Part shown: one piece after another, positions 33,816-41,396 of the stretch
Position numbering within the stretch: position 1 is the first letter of the stretch
Layout: every line of letters starts with the position of its first letter
Source of the DNA: Clostridia bacterium
GTDB taxonomy: Bacteria > Bacillota > Clostridia > Lutisporales > Lutisporaceae
Length of the DNA: 41,396 nucleotides
Assembly: GCA_035628995.1 (NCBI GenBank)
Contig: DASPIR010000014.1
Location: 1-41,396 of the forward strand
Direction: 5' to 3'
The notes under the pieces: generated by a model
Told to the model about the DNA's origin: nothing
What the model saw: only the letters and a program-made list of their open reading frames with translations
The model's database searches: none
Made by a program: the position numbers and the translations under genes

Positions 33816-34823
33816 ATGAAAAAAATGATTAGACTGATTAGTATCTTAACCGCTATCATCCTGGTGCTGAGCGGATGCTCGGCAGGTGGAAACACAACCG
33901 ATTCAGGAAGTTCCCCCGCACCTGACGCTTCACAAGGTAAAAAACAAGATCTTATTATGGGGACAGGCGGCACCGCAGGCACTTACTATATTGTTGGTGT
34001 TGCTATGGGCCAGGCTGTTTCAGAACATTCAAGCATTAACAACATTGTTGTTCAATCTTCACTCGGTTCAATGGAAAATATTAATTTGACTAATACAAAT
34101 GAAATGCAGCTGGGATTCTCCAATGAGGACGGCATCTATTTTGCCTATAACGCAACAGGCCCTTATGAGAAAACTGGAAAGCAAGACATTTTGGGTGTCA
34201 TGTCCCTATATCAGAGTGCCGGCCAAATGGTTACAAAAGCAGACTCAAACATAAAGACTTATGCGGATCTCAAGGGTAAAAAAGTTTGTTTAGGGCCACC
34301 TAGCACAACTATTATAGAAATGTCAAAAGCAATACTTAGGGAATATGGCATAGATCCTGAGAAGGATATCACTCCTTTCTACTTATCTTTTGATGAAGGT
34401 ATTACTAAAGTTGTAGACGGAGAATTAGACGCTACATTCTATGTAGCCGGAACACCAACTGCAGCTCTTATGAATGCTGCTTCAACAACTCCTATGGCAT
34501 TGGTTAATGCTGATCAAAGCTTACTAAACTCTATAGCTGAAAAACAGCCTTACTATAAGCCATATGTGATTCCTGCTAACACTTATAAAGGTATAGATTA
34601 TGATGTAAATACATTAAAAATCATGACAACAATTTTTACAAATTCAAAGGCATCAGAAGAAGCTATATACGATTTTGTAAAGAACTCTCTTGAAAACATC
34701 GACACCTATAAAAATGCCCATGCAGTTGTTTCAGAAATAACACCTGAGACTGCAGCCCAAATGGCTATACCACTTCATCCGGGAGCAGAAAAGTACTTCA
34801 AAGAGAAGGGCGCTATTAAATAA
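33816..34823 (+). CDS. TAXI-family TRAP transporter solute-binding lipoprotein
   Basis: A 335-residue extracellular binding protein of the TAXI type. The signal peptide ends in the lipobox LSGC (Cys21), so it is lipid-anchored. The family opening MGTGGTAGTYYIVG (near 49-62), the segment YADLKGKKVCLGPPSTT near 150 and EGITKVVDGELDATFYVAG near 193-212 are present. It captures the substrate and delivers it to the fused permease encoded next (gap 34 bases). TAXI proteins bind carboxylates such as glutamate or 2-oxoglutarate in characterised cases; the rest of this cluster suggests a di- or tricarboxylate. RBS AAGGAGAG precedes the ATG. Confidence 0.93.
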   Translation: MKKMIRLISILTAIILVLSGCSAGGNTTDSGSSPAPDASQGKKQDLIMGTGGTAGTYYIVGVAMGQAVSEHSSINNIVVQSSLGSMENINLTNTNEMQLGFSNEDGIYFAYNATGPYEKTGKQDILGVMSLYQSAGQMVTKADSNIKTYADLKGKKVCLGPPSTTIIEMSKAILREYGIDPEKDITPFYLSFDEGITKVVDGELDATFYVAGTPTAALMNAASTTPMALVNADQSLLNSIAEKQPYYKPYVIPANTYKGIDYDVNTLKIMTTIFTNSKASEEAIYDFVKNSLENIDTYKNAHAVVSEITPETAAQMAIPLHPGAEKYFKEKGAIK

Positions 34824-34857
34824 ATCAGAATAGTTCATCAAATTAGGGAGGTTCAGT

Positions 34858-36738
34858 ATGGGAGATACCACTTCAACTTTTAACAAGTCAAACAAGTTGA
34901 CGGACAAAATTCCTCTGTTTATAGCTATTTCACTATGTGCATTCCATACCTACACAGCATCCATCGGAATTTTACCCGGATATGCCCTTTCGGCAATCCA
35001 TTGGGCTTTGGTTGGTACTTATATCGTTTTCACAAAACCCCTGAAATTTAAATATGGTAAAATCCTTGATATGCTGCTGATGGCTGTAAATATCTATATC
35101 AGTATATATCTTCTAAATTTACAAGAAGAAATGGTTTTCAGATCTGGTATATACACGGACTTTGAAGTCTTCTTGTCAATCATTGCAATTATAAGCGCTC
35201 TGGCAATTTCAGGACGTGTTCTTGAAAAATCCTTGTCAATCCTAAGTGTTGCATTTATTGCATACGCGCTTTTCGGAAACTATATTGCCGGCATGTTCCA
35301 TACTGTTAAATTTTCTGTAAGCCGTATTGCAACTTATTTATACACATCAACAGATGGACTTTATGGCGAGACTTTGCTGGTTTCAGCAAGATTTATCTTC
35401 ATCTTCCTGATCTTTGGCTCTGTTCTGGAGATTACAGGTGCCGGTCAATTCTTCGTTGACCTCACGCTGTCCTTTACAGGCAAATTCAGAGGCGGCCCTG
35501 CTCAGGCATCTGTTTATGCCAGCATGTTGATGGGAACAATCAGTGGTTCAGGTGCAGCCAACGTTGCAGCAACCGGACCATTTACAATCCCTCTGATGAA
35601 GAGAGTAGGCTATAAGCCTGATGATGCAGCAGCCATCGCTTCTGTTGCGGCCTCTGGCGGACAAGTAATGCCACCGGTAATGGGTGCGGTCGCATTCCTG
35701 ATGAGTGAAATTACAGGAATAGAATACGGTACAATTGCTCTGGCAGCATTTGTACCAGGTGCACTTTACTATATAGCCTTGTCTTTCATCGTATATTTCA
35801 GTGCAAGAAAAAACAACATGGAGCTGATTCCAGAAAGTGAAATTATGCGCCCATGGGAAGTCTTCAAGAAAGGCTGGCTGTATCTTATACCAATTTTCCT
35901 CTTGGCTTATCTTTTGTTAAATGGATACAGTCCACAGCGCGCCGCTCTTGTTGGTATCATAGTTACTTTGATTATCGGCTTCTTCCTCAACAGGAAATCC
36001 TTGAGTCTGGAGTCTTTTAAAAGAATATGTGTTGACTCTGCAAATGGAATCAGAAGCATTGCTGCTTCATGTCTTCTGGCGGGAATAGTTATTGGAGTGC
36101 TGAATATAACCGGTTTGGGTATTAAGCTCAGCGGTATCATTGTTACCTTGGCAAATGGAAATCTGGTTCTTGGACTGATTCTGGCTATGTTTGCCAGCCT
36201 GATTCTGGGTCTTGGATTACCGACATCAGCATCCTATTTAATTCTTGCAGTATTAGTAGGTCCAGCTTTGATTGATATGGGTGCTTCAGTATTGTCAGCG
36301 CATTTGTTCTTGATATACTTTGCGGCATTATCCTCCATATCACCTCCAGTTGCCATAACTGTATTTACAGCTTCAGGTATTGCCAATTCCGATAACATGA
36401 AATCAGGATGGCTGTCAATGTTCTACGCATTAGGCGGAATTATCCTACCGTTTATGTTCGTTCTTAATGGCAATTACTTATTGAGCGGTACAGTTGTGTC
36501 AATTGCAATAACAATTATAATGGGTATCATCGGCTGTATTATACTAGCAGGCGGTATTATTGGTTGGTTTGGTACCAATATCAATATAATATCCAGAATT
36601 TTATTACTGGTAGCAGGTACTCTGGTAATGCTTGCAACGCCTGTGGAATCATCAATCGGCCTTTTGACCGGAGCTTTGGTTGTCGGGGTTGCGTTCTATA
36701 CCAAAAAAAAGCGTATGAGAGCAACAATGGAATCATAA
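34858..36738 (+). CDS. TRAP transporter fused permease (DctQM-type, 4TM/12TM fusion)
   Basis: A 626-residue membrane protein combining the small DctQ-like and large DctM-like TRAP subunits, with some 16-18 helices. Typical large-subunit motifs are MGTISGSGAANVAATGPF (near 222-239), ASGGQVMPPVMGAVAFLM near 264-281, and the second repeat LGLGLPTSASYLILA near 448 and SSISPPVAITVFTASGIA near 493. Fused permeases normally partner with TAXI binding proteins, as encoded upstream. Transport is driven by an ion gradient, not ATP. RBS GGGAGG precedes ATG. Gene order puts it between the binding protein and the aldolase. Confidence 0.94.
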   Translation: MGDTTSTFNKSNKLTDKIPLFIAISLCAFHTYTASIGILPGYALSAIHWALVGTYIVFTKPLKFKYGKILDMLLMAVNIYISIYLLNLQEEMVFRSGIYTDFEVFLSIIAIISALAISGRVLEKSLSILSVAFIAYALFGNYIAGMFHTVKFSVSRIATYLYTSTDGLYGETLLVSARFIFIFLIFGSVLEITGAGQFFVDLTLSFTGKFRGGPAQASVYASMLMGTISGSGAANVAATGPFTIPLMKRVGYKPDDAAAIASVAASGGQVMPPVMGAVAFLMSEITGIEYGTIALAAFVPGALYYIALSFIVYFSARKNNMELIPESEIMRPWEVFKKGWLYLIPIFLLAYLLLNGYSPQRAALVGIIVTLIIGFFLNRKSLSLESFKRICVDSANGIRSIAASCLLAGIVIGVLNITGLGIKLSGIIVTLANGNLVLGLILAMFASLILGLGLPTSASYLILAVLVGPALIDMGASVLSAHLFLIYFAALSSISPPVAITVFTASGIANSDNMKSGWLSMFYALGGIILPFMFVLNGNYLLSGTVVSIAITIIMGIIGCIILAGGIIGWFGTNINIISRILLLVAGTLVMLATPVESSIGLLTGALVVGVAFYTKKKRMRATMES

Positions 36739-36752
36739 GGAGAATTGTGAAT

Positions 36753-37427
36753 ATGGAAGGAAAAATAGGATTTAGAATTAAAAAGGACTTTCAAAGATCC
36801 GACAAGCAGGTTCTAGATAGATTTAAGAAGATCGGAACTTGTGCAGTCAGCGACGGCTTGAATAAATTCAATACCATGCATCATTCAATTAAGCCAATCA
36901 TTGATGACGCTGTCATCTGCGGCAATGCACTTACAGTAAAAATGAGACCGGGTGATAACCTCATGCTCCATAAAGCCATCGGACTGGCTCAACCAGGTGA
37001 TGTTATAGTTGTAGACACTTGCGGGTCAGAGACCAACAGTGTCATGGGTGAGCTGATGGCTATGTCAGCTTTCAAAAGCGGTGTTGAAGCAATAATAGTT
37101 GATGGAGCCATCCGAGATATTAGAGAGCTAAAGGAACACCACTATCCTGTATTTGCTAGATGTGTCACACCGGCAGTCGGTGATAAAGACGGACCCGGTA
37201 TCATTAATGGTCTTATCTGCTGTGGTAATGTTGCTGTTCAACCAGGCGATATAATACTGGGAGATGCTAACGGTGTCGTGGTTATCCACCAAGATGAAGC
37301 GGAAGAAGTGTTGACAGCTGCTGAAAAGAAGCTGGCCGGCGATCAAAACAGAATGAAGGAGATTTTGAATGGGGTCATTACAAAACCTGATATTGATAAA
37401 ACCTTAAAAGAAAAAGGTGTCATTTAG
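36753..37427 (+). CDS. RraA/GalC-like class II (HMG/CHA) aldolase
   Basis: A 224-residue RraA-fold protein. It carries the aldolase signature: GELMAMSAFKSGVEAIIVDG (near 91-110), followed by the Arg-Asp pair in AIRD that binds substrate and divalent metal in 4-hydroxy-4-methyl-2-oxoglutarate / 4-carboxy-4-hydroxy-2-oxoadipate aldolases. Such enzymes split off pyruvate by retro-aldol cleavage. True RraA regulators of RNase E lack this Arg-Asp pair, so an enzyme is likely. The ATG at 36753 follows GGAG at ten bases; the open frame continuing upstream overlaps the permease and is rejected. It is 14 bases after the permease stop, clearly in the same operon as the GalB-like gene. Confidence 0.85.
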   Translation: MEGKIGFRIKKDFQRSDKQVLDRFKKIGTCAVSDGLNKFNTMHHSIKPIIDDAVICGNALTVKMRPGDNLMLHKAIGLAQPGDVIVVDTCGSETNSVMGELMAMSAFKSGVEAIIVDGAIRDIRELKEHHYPVFARCVTPAVGDKDGPGIINGLICCGNVAVQPGDIILGDANGVVVIHQDEAEEVLTAAEKKLAGDQNRMKEILNGVITKPDIDKTLKEKGVI

Positions 37428-37595
37428 ATTTCCCCCATTCCCATTTGAAACCGTCATAGATGTAACTATATCAGGGCATCTTGAGATGGTTCTTTATGGT
37501 TATATTATATTCGACATATTGAATGTCTGCTTGAATTTTGGTACAATTGGAATATTATAACACAATATATTAGAATAGATTGCGAGGTGAACTCA
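37428..37595 (+). promoter_or_regulatory. Gap with promoter of the gntR gene
   Basis: No strong terminator follows the aldolase gene. A candidate promoter is TTGAAT (near 37532) with TATTAT about 16 bases on. The spacer contains TTGGTACAATT, a partial match to the TTGTA-N-TACAA sites at 32072-32109, which would allow weak self-repression. Confidence 0.4.
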
Positions 37596-38237
37596 TTGTC
37601 TCGAACAGGCAAGAAAGCATATGAGATAATTAAAGAAAGAATTCTTGATGAAACTTATGCACCAAATGAACCCTTAGTGGAATCAACACTAGCTGAAGAG
37701 TTAGGTGTTGGCCGCAATACAATCAGGCAAGCATTATTGCATCTCGAAGGAGATAAGCTTATTGAAATGCAAGAAAATAGAAGTGCCATTGTAAAATATC
37801 CTACCAAGAAAGAAGTCATCCACCTCTTTGAGATAAGGGAGCGCCTTGAGGGCTTGATCACATATTTTGATGCGGTAGATTTGACAGATGAGGATCTTAA
37901 CGCACTTAAAAATTACATTACTGAGATGAAACAGTATCTGAGCCAGAGTCAATTAGTTGAATACTCTAATACAAATGATAAATTTCACAAAGTTCTGTAC
38001 GAAGGTTGCACTAATAAAGAAGCCGTTAGGCTACTGAAAAGTATCAATTTGCAGCTGAGAAGATACAAGAAAAGAACCATCCTCATTACTGGCCGAGGTG
38101 ATACTTCCTGTAAAGAACATGAAATGATTTATGAAGCTTTAATGCTCCGTGATTCGGACGCCGCAGAAGCTGCAATGCGTAAACATGTTCGAAATGTGAG
38201 AAAAACACTAGTAGCGAATTACGAAATTTTATATTAG
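37596..38237 (+). CDS. GntR-family (FadR/FCD) transcriptional regulator
   Basis: A 213-residue regulator with an N-terminal GntR winged helix (LVESTLAEELGVGRNTIRQA, then LLHLEGDKLI; about 25-65) and a C-terminal FCD effector domain of six to seven helices. FCD metal ligands are plausible: an Asp in the TNDKFHKVLYEG helix with its nearby His, and His in CKEHEMIYEAL near 172 and MRKHVRNV near 194. FCD regulators commonly sense carboxylic acids, matching the cluster. TTG at 37596 has GAGGTG six bases ahead and is preferred to a GTG three codons earlier that overlaps this site. Its likely operators are the three sites at 32072-32109. A strong terminator follows. Confidence 0.92.
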   Translation: MSRTGKKAYEIIKERILDETYAPNEPLVESTLAEELGVGRNTIRQALLHLEGDKLIEMQENRSAIVKYPTKKEVIHLFEIRERLEGLITYFDAVDLTDEDLNALKNYITEMKQYLSQSQLVEYSNTNDKFHKVLYEGCTNKEAVRLLKSINLQLRRYKKRTILITGRGDTSCKEHEMIYEALMLRDSDAAEAAMRKHVRNVRKTLVANYEILY

Positions 38238-38270
38238 TATTGCAGGTAGTATTTAATATTTTGTCTATGG

Positions 38271-38315
38271 GATACCTCCCAAATGGAAATAATCCATTTG
38301 GGAGGTATCTTTTAT
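38271..38315 (+). terminator. Intrinsic terminator ending the catabolic cluster
   Basis: Perfect 16-base arms (GATACCTCCCAAATGG and its complement) with a seven-base loop, followed by TTTTAT. It cleanly separates the gntR gene from the BlaI unit. Confidence 0.9.
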
Positions 38316-38400
38316 AGGAAGATCTTGATCTTTTGATTGACGTTTTTCTCTATACTCTCCGAATTTAATCCGATTAGTTGCGGATTTAACTTACATAAAT

Positions 38401-38434
38401 ATTTGTAAAGACTATCGAAATAGTCTTTACAAAT
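38401..38434. promoter_or_regulatory. Perfect 15-base palindrome upstream of blaI-like gene
   Basis: ATTTGTAAAGACTAT and its exact complement flank CGAA. The second arm contains TTTACA (38425-38430), which may serve as the -35 box of the blaI-like gene, with TAGTAT (38449-38454) as -10 after 18 bases. It can act as an operator or form a stable hairpin. Confidence 0.55.
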
Positions 38435-38436
38435 GT

Positions 38437-38478
38437 AGACTACTGCGGTAGTATATAAATATACTACCGCAGTAGTCT
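38437..38478. promoter_or_regulatory. BlaI-type double operator (perfect 20-base palindrome)
   Basis: Twenty-base arms, AGACTACTGCGGTAGTATAT and its exact complement, flank AA. Each arm is itself a dyad of the BlaI/MecI kind (ACTAC-N4-GTAGT), so two repressor dimers could bind side by side. It overlaps the likely -10 region and ends two bases before the Shine-Dalgarno of the BlaI-like gene, so self-repression is expected. Confidence 0.75.
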
Positions 38479-38490
38479 GGAGGTTTTATT

Positions 38491-38847
38491 TTGGAAACAG
38501 TAAAATTATTTGACAGCGAACTTAAAATTATGGACATTGTGTGGGATAAAGAGCCTGTATCGGCAAAGGAAATTACCCTTATAGCCGCCGAAACAATCGG
38601 CTGGAATAAGAATACAACTTATACCATTATCAAAAAACTTATCGAAAAAAAAGCAATTGAACGGACTGAACCGAACTTTATCTGCACTTCGCTTGTCAAA
38701 AAAGAAGATGTACAGAAGGCTGAAACCCAAAGCCTTATCAACAAGCTTTATAACGGCTCTAAGAAAGTTTTTTTTGCCGCATTCATTGAAGATGATATTT
38801 CTGATGATGAACTTGAGGTGTTGAAAAAGCTGATAGAAAAGAGGTAG
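38491..38847 (+). CDS. BlaI/MecI/CopY-family transcriptional repressor
   Basis: A 118-residue winged-helix repressor of the BlaI/MecI family. The DNA-binding part (about 5-70) includes LKIMDIVWDKEPVSAKEITL and NKNTTYTIIKKLIEKKAIER; the C-terminal dimerisation helix ends with DDELEVLKKLIEKR. Start is TTG with GGAGG seven bases ahead. It is followed three bases later by an M56 protease gene, the classical signal-transduction pair in which the membrane protease triggers loss of the repressor. The palindromic operators just upstream fit this family. No beta-lactamase or PBP gene is present here. Confidence 0.93.
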   Translation: METVKLFDSELKIMDIVWDKEPVSAKEITLIAAETIGWNKNTTYTIIKKLIEKKAIERTEPNFICTSLVKKEDVQKAETQSLINKLYNGSKKVFFAAFIEDDISDDELEVLKKLIEKR

Positions 38848-38850
38848 TCT

Positions 38851-39762
38851 ATGCTATGCGAAATATTCTACTGGGTACTTAATATGGGTATCATCGGCAG
38901 TGTTGCCGGATTGGTTGTTTTGTCACTGCGCAAAATCAAAGCTCTGCCGCGTTTTGCGGTATATGTCTTATGGGCTCTTCCTCTCATCAGGTTGTGGCTG
39001 CCTTTTGGAATTGCCAATGAATACAGCCTGCTAAGCCTGATTTCAAGATTCACCACAAAAACAGTGGTTATCTGGGAAGAGCTGCCGCAGCTCACAACCA
39101 CCAACAGTATAATGGTGGCAAACAGCTATTTCCCTATTGAATACAAAACTGACCTGCTTGAAAATGTGTTTAATGTCGCATCGGTAGTTTGGATTATAGT
39201 TTGCTGTGCTGCCATTCTGACCTCATTGTTGTTATACATCTTTACAAAATCGGAGTTGAAGTCGGCGGAGCCTATAAAAGGCAACATCTACAAATCTGAC
39301 AGAGTCACTGAGACCGCTGTATATGGTGTTATTAGTCCCAAAATCATTATTCCTGCTGCTATAGCTGATAAGGATATAGATTATATCATCCTGCACGAAC
39401 AAGTGCATATAGAGCGCAGGGACAATCTGTTTCGTGTTGTTGCCGTGATAACTGCGTGCGTTCATTGGTTCAATCCTCTTTTGTGGATATTCTTAAAATG
39501 CTTTTTTGCCGACATGGAGCTTGCGTGTGATGCAAAGGTTTTGAAGTGCCTGAACGAAAGACAAACCAAGGAGTATGCTCGCACCATTCTTACCTGCGCC
39601 TCCGGCAAAACTTTCTTTGCATCGGCTTTTGGCGGAGCAAAAACAAAGGTGCGAATTGAAAATATATTGTCATATAAAAAGCTTACGCTTTTATCGTTAC
39701 TCTGCTTTGCTGCATTGGTAGCGGTAATTGCTGTAATCATTATCACGAATGCGACTGTTTAG
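38851..39762 (+). CDS. Short M56-family (BlaR1-like) membrane metallopeptidase
   Basis: A 303-residue integral membrane zinc protease with four predicted helices (about 5-25, 35-52, 106-130 and 280-300). The zinc motif HEQVH lies at 188-192, and the downstream Glu of MELACDAKVL near 227 completes the site. It ends right after the last membrane helix, so it lacks the extracellular penicillin-binding sensor of BlaR1. It is coupled to the BlaI-like gene (3-base gap) and is followed by a small lipoprotein gene (11-base gap) that may supply the missing outer part. The signal is unknown. Confidence 0.9.
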   Translation: MLCEIFYWVLNMGIIGSVAGLVVLSLRKIKALPRFAVYVLWALPLIRLWLPFGIANEYSLLSLISRFTTKTVVIWEELPQLTTTNSIMVANSYFPIEYKTDLLENVFNVASVVWIIVCCAAILTSLLLYIFTKSELKSAEPIKGNIYKSDRVTETAVYGVISPKIIIPAAIADKDIDYIILHEQVHIERRDNLFRVVAVITACVHWFNPLLWIFLKCFFADMELACDAKVLKCLNERQTKEYARTILTCASGKTFFASAFGGAKTKVRIENILSYKKLTLLSLLCFAALVAVIAVIIITNATV

Positions 39763-39773
39763 GAGGTGCTTTT

Positions 39774-40166
39774 TTGAAAAGAGTATTTTTTATAATGCTG
39801 GCTGTTGCCTTGTTACTGACAGGATGTGCAAAGCCGGAAAGTAACAACCTGATAAAGGCAGACAATATTACAATTTTTTATGGCGTTTCAAGTTATGCTA
39901 TGTTTAGTGCAGATCAATCGGTCATTGATGACTTGCTTAACCAGTTCAACTCTCTCAGCTTTGAAAAAACCACAGAGGAAATGGATTTAACAAGTGCCTT
40001 TCATGTGAATTTTTCCTATAATGGGAACGGTGTTAAAAGCTTCTGGGTTGATAAGAACGGCGTGTTTTGGCTTGACGGTGAAACGCAATGCTATAAGGTT
40101 TCTTCCGGCTCATTTGATTATCAGCATTTAAAAGCAATATATAATGACAGTAGAACATCCCAGTGA
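39774..40166 (+). CDS. Small lipoprotein of the BlaI-M56 unit
   Basis: A 130-residue lipoprotein: the signal peptide ends in LLTGC (Cys18). The mature part shows a compact alpha/beta pattern (NITIFYGVSS, then DDLLNQFNSLSFEKTTEE, NFSYNGNGVKSFWVD and ending HLKAIY) resembling the extracellular tails attached to longer M56 proteins of clostridia. No named family is recognised with confidence. Start is TTG behind AGGAGGTG. Its place directly after the short M56 gene suggests that it is the detached sensor or an inhibitor of the protease. Confidence 0.75.
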   Translation: MKRVFFIMLAVALLLTGCAKPESNNLIKADNITIFYGVSSYAMFSADQSVIDDLLNQFNSLSFEKTTEEMDLTSAFHVNFSYNGNGVKSFWVDKNGVFWLDGETQCYKVSSGSFDYQHLKAIYNDSRTSQ

Positions 40167-40278
40167 AAACAGCATTTGTGGTTATTTCTATAATCCAACA
40201 GAATGATATTTATTGCTAGATAACTCTTATTCAAAATTTATTTAGCTGATCTTGGCTATTATGAAAGGATAGAGATTC

Positions 40279-41220
40279 ATGAAATATAAAAATTTTTATT
40301 TACTGTCGCTGCTTGCGATTATTTTAGTATCTGTTTATCCCATATACATGGGCGTTGTAACGTTGGGCAGTTATTTGCAAAATGGATCTATTGATGTGGC
40401 TGATTATAAAAAATACATCATACCATACACACCTATATGTATTTCGTTAATTATTTCGACCGCACTCATGCCGCTAATCTTTAAGCTATTCAAGCGGTAC
40501 ACTCTAGCTGTCGTTTCATTTTTGGGAACCGTAATATTCTTTGTTTCCGAATTCGGGTTTGAACAGATCAAGGTGATTGAGGGATATGTGGAAATGCCCC
40601 TTGAATCATGGCAATTAAGCTTGTGCATGGCAACTCCGGAGGTTCTCCGCTCCATCGGCGAGCCCATCTATGCAGCGAATAATCCGGCTTTCAAAATTCA
40701 CTTTTACATAATTGCTATTGTCATCATACTTGCTGTACTGAATATGATATATGGTTTTTCAAAAATGCTCAGAGAGCAGGACTTCGAAAAAAGGCGCCCG
40801 CTGATTGCTCAAGCTGTTTCTGTTGTGCTTTTCATCGGCCTTTGCATACTTGCTTGTTTTTCCGCTTTTTATAGAAACGGCACAATCAATATTTCGACAT
40901 TATCAGCGATACTTATGTCTGTATTTTTCATAGTATTCGGCATTACGGTCGGTATTTATAGTGGCTCTATATTTTATGGAAAAAGCAAGTTGTTATCGAA
41001 GATCATACCTGCGATAGCTGCCTCGTTAACAACACTCATCATGTATATCGGTGAGCTGGTGCTGATGGGTGGAGTGCTTTTCAAATATGGCAATGGGTTC
41101 TTCTTTGAACCTATAGAGGCAATTCCCTTCTCCGCAGCCGACATTGTTATTATTATGGTTTCCGGTGTGATTACATATATCATTATGCAACTTCTTAACA
41201 ACCCAAACAAAATAGAGTAA
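40279..41220 (+). CDS. Multi-pass membrane protein of unknown function
   Basis: A 313-residue protein with seven to eight predicted membrane helices (about 8-28, 52-72, 78-95, 140-160, 178-197, 205-226, 238-262, 285-306). A single larger outer loop (about 98-135) contains EMPLESWQLSL. No catalytic motif is seen and I do not recognise a family. AAAGGATAGAG precedes ATG. It is 112 bases after the lipoprotein gene on the same strand without an obvious terminator between, so it may be part of the BlaI-regulated unit and could be an effector such as a permease or immunity protein. Nothing recognisable follows to the end of the window. Confidence 0.7.
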   Translation: MKYKNFYLLSLLAIILVSVYPIYMGVVTLGSYLQNGSIDVADYKKYIIPYTPICISLIISTALMPLIFKLFKRYTLAVVSFLGTVIFFVSEFGFEQIKVIEGYVEMPLESWQLSLCMATPEVLRSIGEPIYAANNPAFKIHFYIIAIVIILAVLNMIYGFSKMLREQDFEKRRPLIAQAVSVVLFIGLCILACFSAFYRNGTINISTLSAILMSVFFIVFGITVGIYSGSIFYGKSKLLSKIIPAIAASLTTLIMYIGELVLMGGVLFKYGNGFFFEPIEAIPFSAADIVIIMVSGVITYIIMQLLNNPNKIE

Positions 41221-41396
41221 CCGAGATGCATTTCCCATATATTGGTCAAAACTGTGGTGCCAGGGAAACCGCTGAAAAACGGCTATAAAAAATAAGATTT
41301 TTCTTCGGGTTGAATGATTATGCATTGGATTTTTTATCAATTACCTTTATATGTTAAAGTATCTTTGGTTATTCGTATATATAAGCACATATAGCA

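Noticed and set aside
36564-36752. Longer RraA-like protein starting inside the permease gene
   Set aside because: It overlaps the permease in another frame and has no family similarity; the binding site supports the ATG at 36753.
38401-38478. CRISPR-like repeats
   Set aside because: The two palindromes differ in sequence and there is no repeat-spacer pattern; they are operators or hairpins.
41255-41310. Terminator at the right end
   Set aside because: Only a short CCGCTG/CGGC-type pairing is visible and no U-tract follows, so I cannot support it.

Overview
The window is AT-rich chromosomal DNA, most probably from an anaerobic member of the Clostridia (Bacillota). This rests on strong purine-rich ribosome binding sites, frequent TTG/GTG starts, a GlpP-type antiterminator, an EFR1-type flavodoxin/ferredoxin, a BlaI/M56 pair and an RsiV-like anti-sigma factor. 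There is no rRNA, complete tRNA or CRISPR array. The left edge cuts an insertion sequence (1-140).

Left part (161-15479, minus strand): plsY; a MoxR-like AAA ATPase with a VWA partner; then a complete glycerol / glycerol-3-phosphate locus, read right to left as glpP, glpF, glpK, a glpA-like dehydrogenase, an FAD/NAD oxidoreductase, a DUF1667 protein and a sigma-54-dependent activator. A near-perfect -24/-12 promoter lies just upstream of glpP, so the activator encoded at the far end of the locus probably switches on the whole set. A strong terminator between glpK and the dehydrogenase is a natural target for GlpP antitermination. Upstream lie a chemoreceptor with a cytoplasmic C-terminal Cache-like segment (followed by the decayed 3' end of a solute-binding protein gene), an EFR1 protein and a TetR regulator.

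Middle part: a plus-strand gene for an 824-residue protein with an N-terminal cNMP-binding-like domain (15729-18203), a MYG1-family gene, and a large sugar-uptake operon (28854 to 19581, minus strand): LsrB/RhaS-like binding protein, ATPase, two permeases, DeoR regulator, FGGY kinase, M42 peptidase and BtpA/SgcQ protein. The last two with the DeoR gene recall the E. coli sgc locus, with an ABC transporter and kinase instead of a PTS. An ECF sigma / RsiV-like anti-sigma / lipoprotein module follows (29420-31522). Three copies of a tmRNA 3'-end sequence (19354, 29059, 31685), each with its own terminator, bracket the sugar operon and the sigma module; the middle copy is interrupted at the T-loop by sequence resembling the 3' end of a group I intron.

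Right part (plus strand): a GntR-regulated catabolic cluster (32135-38237) with a DUF6282 metallohydrolase, a PIG-L-fold protein resembling 4-oxalomesaconate hydratase (GalB), a TAXI-TRAP binding protein, a fused TRAP permease and an RraA/GalC-like aldolase. This looks like uptake of a (tri)carboxylate and its hydration and retro-aldol cleavage to pyruvate and an oxo-acid, without any ring-cleaving dioxygenase in the window. I consider it the best candidate for an undescribed pathway. A BlaI regulator behind two large perfect palindromes, a short M56 protease, a small lipoprotein and a multi-pass membrane protein finish the window.
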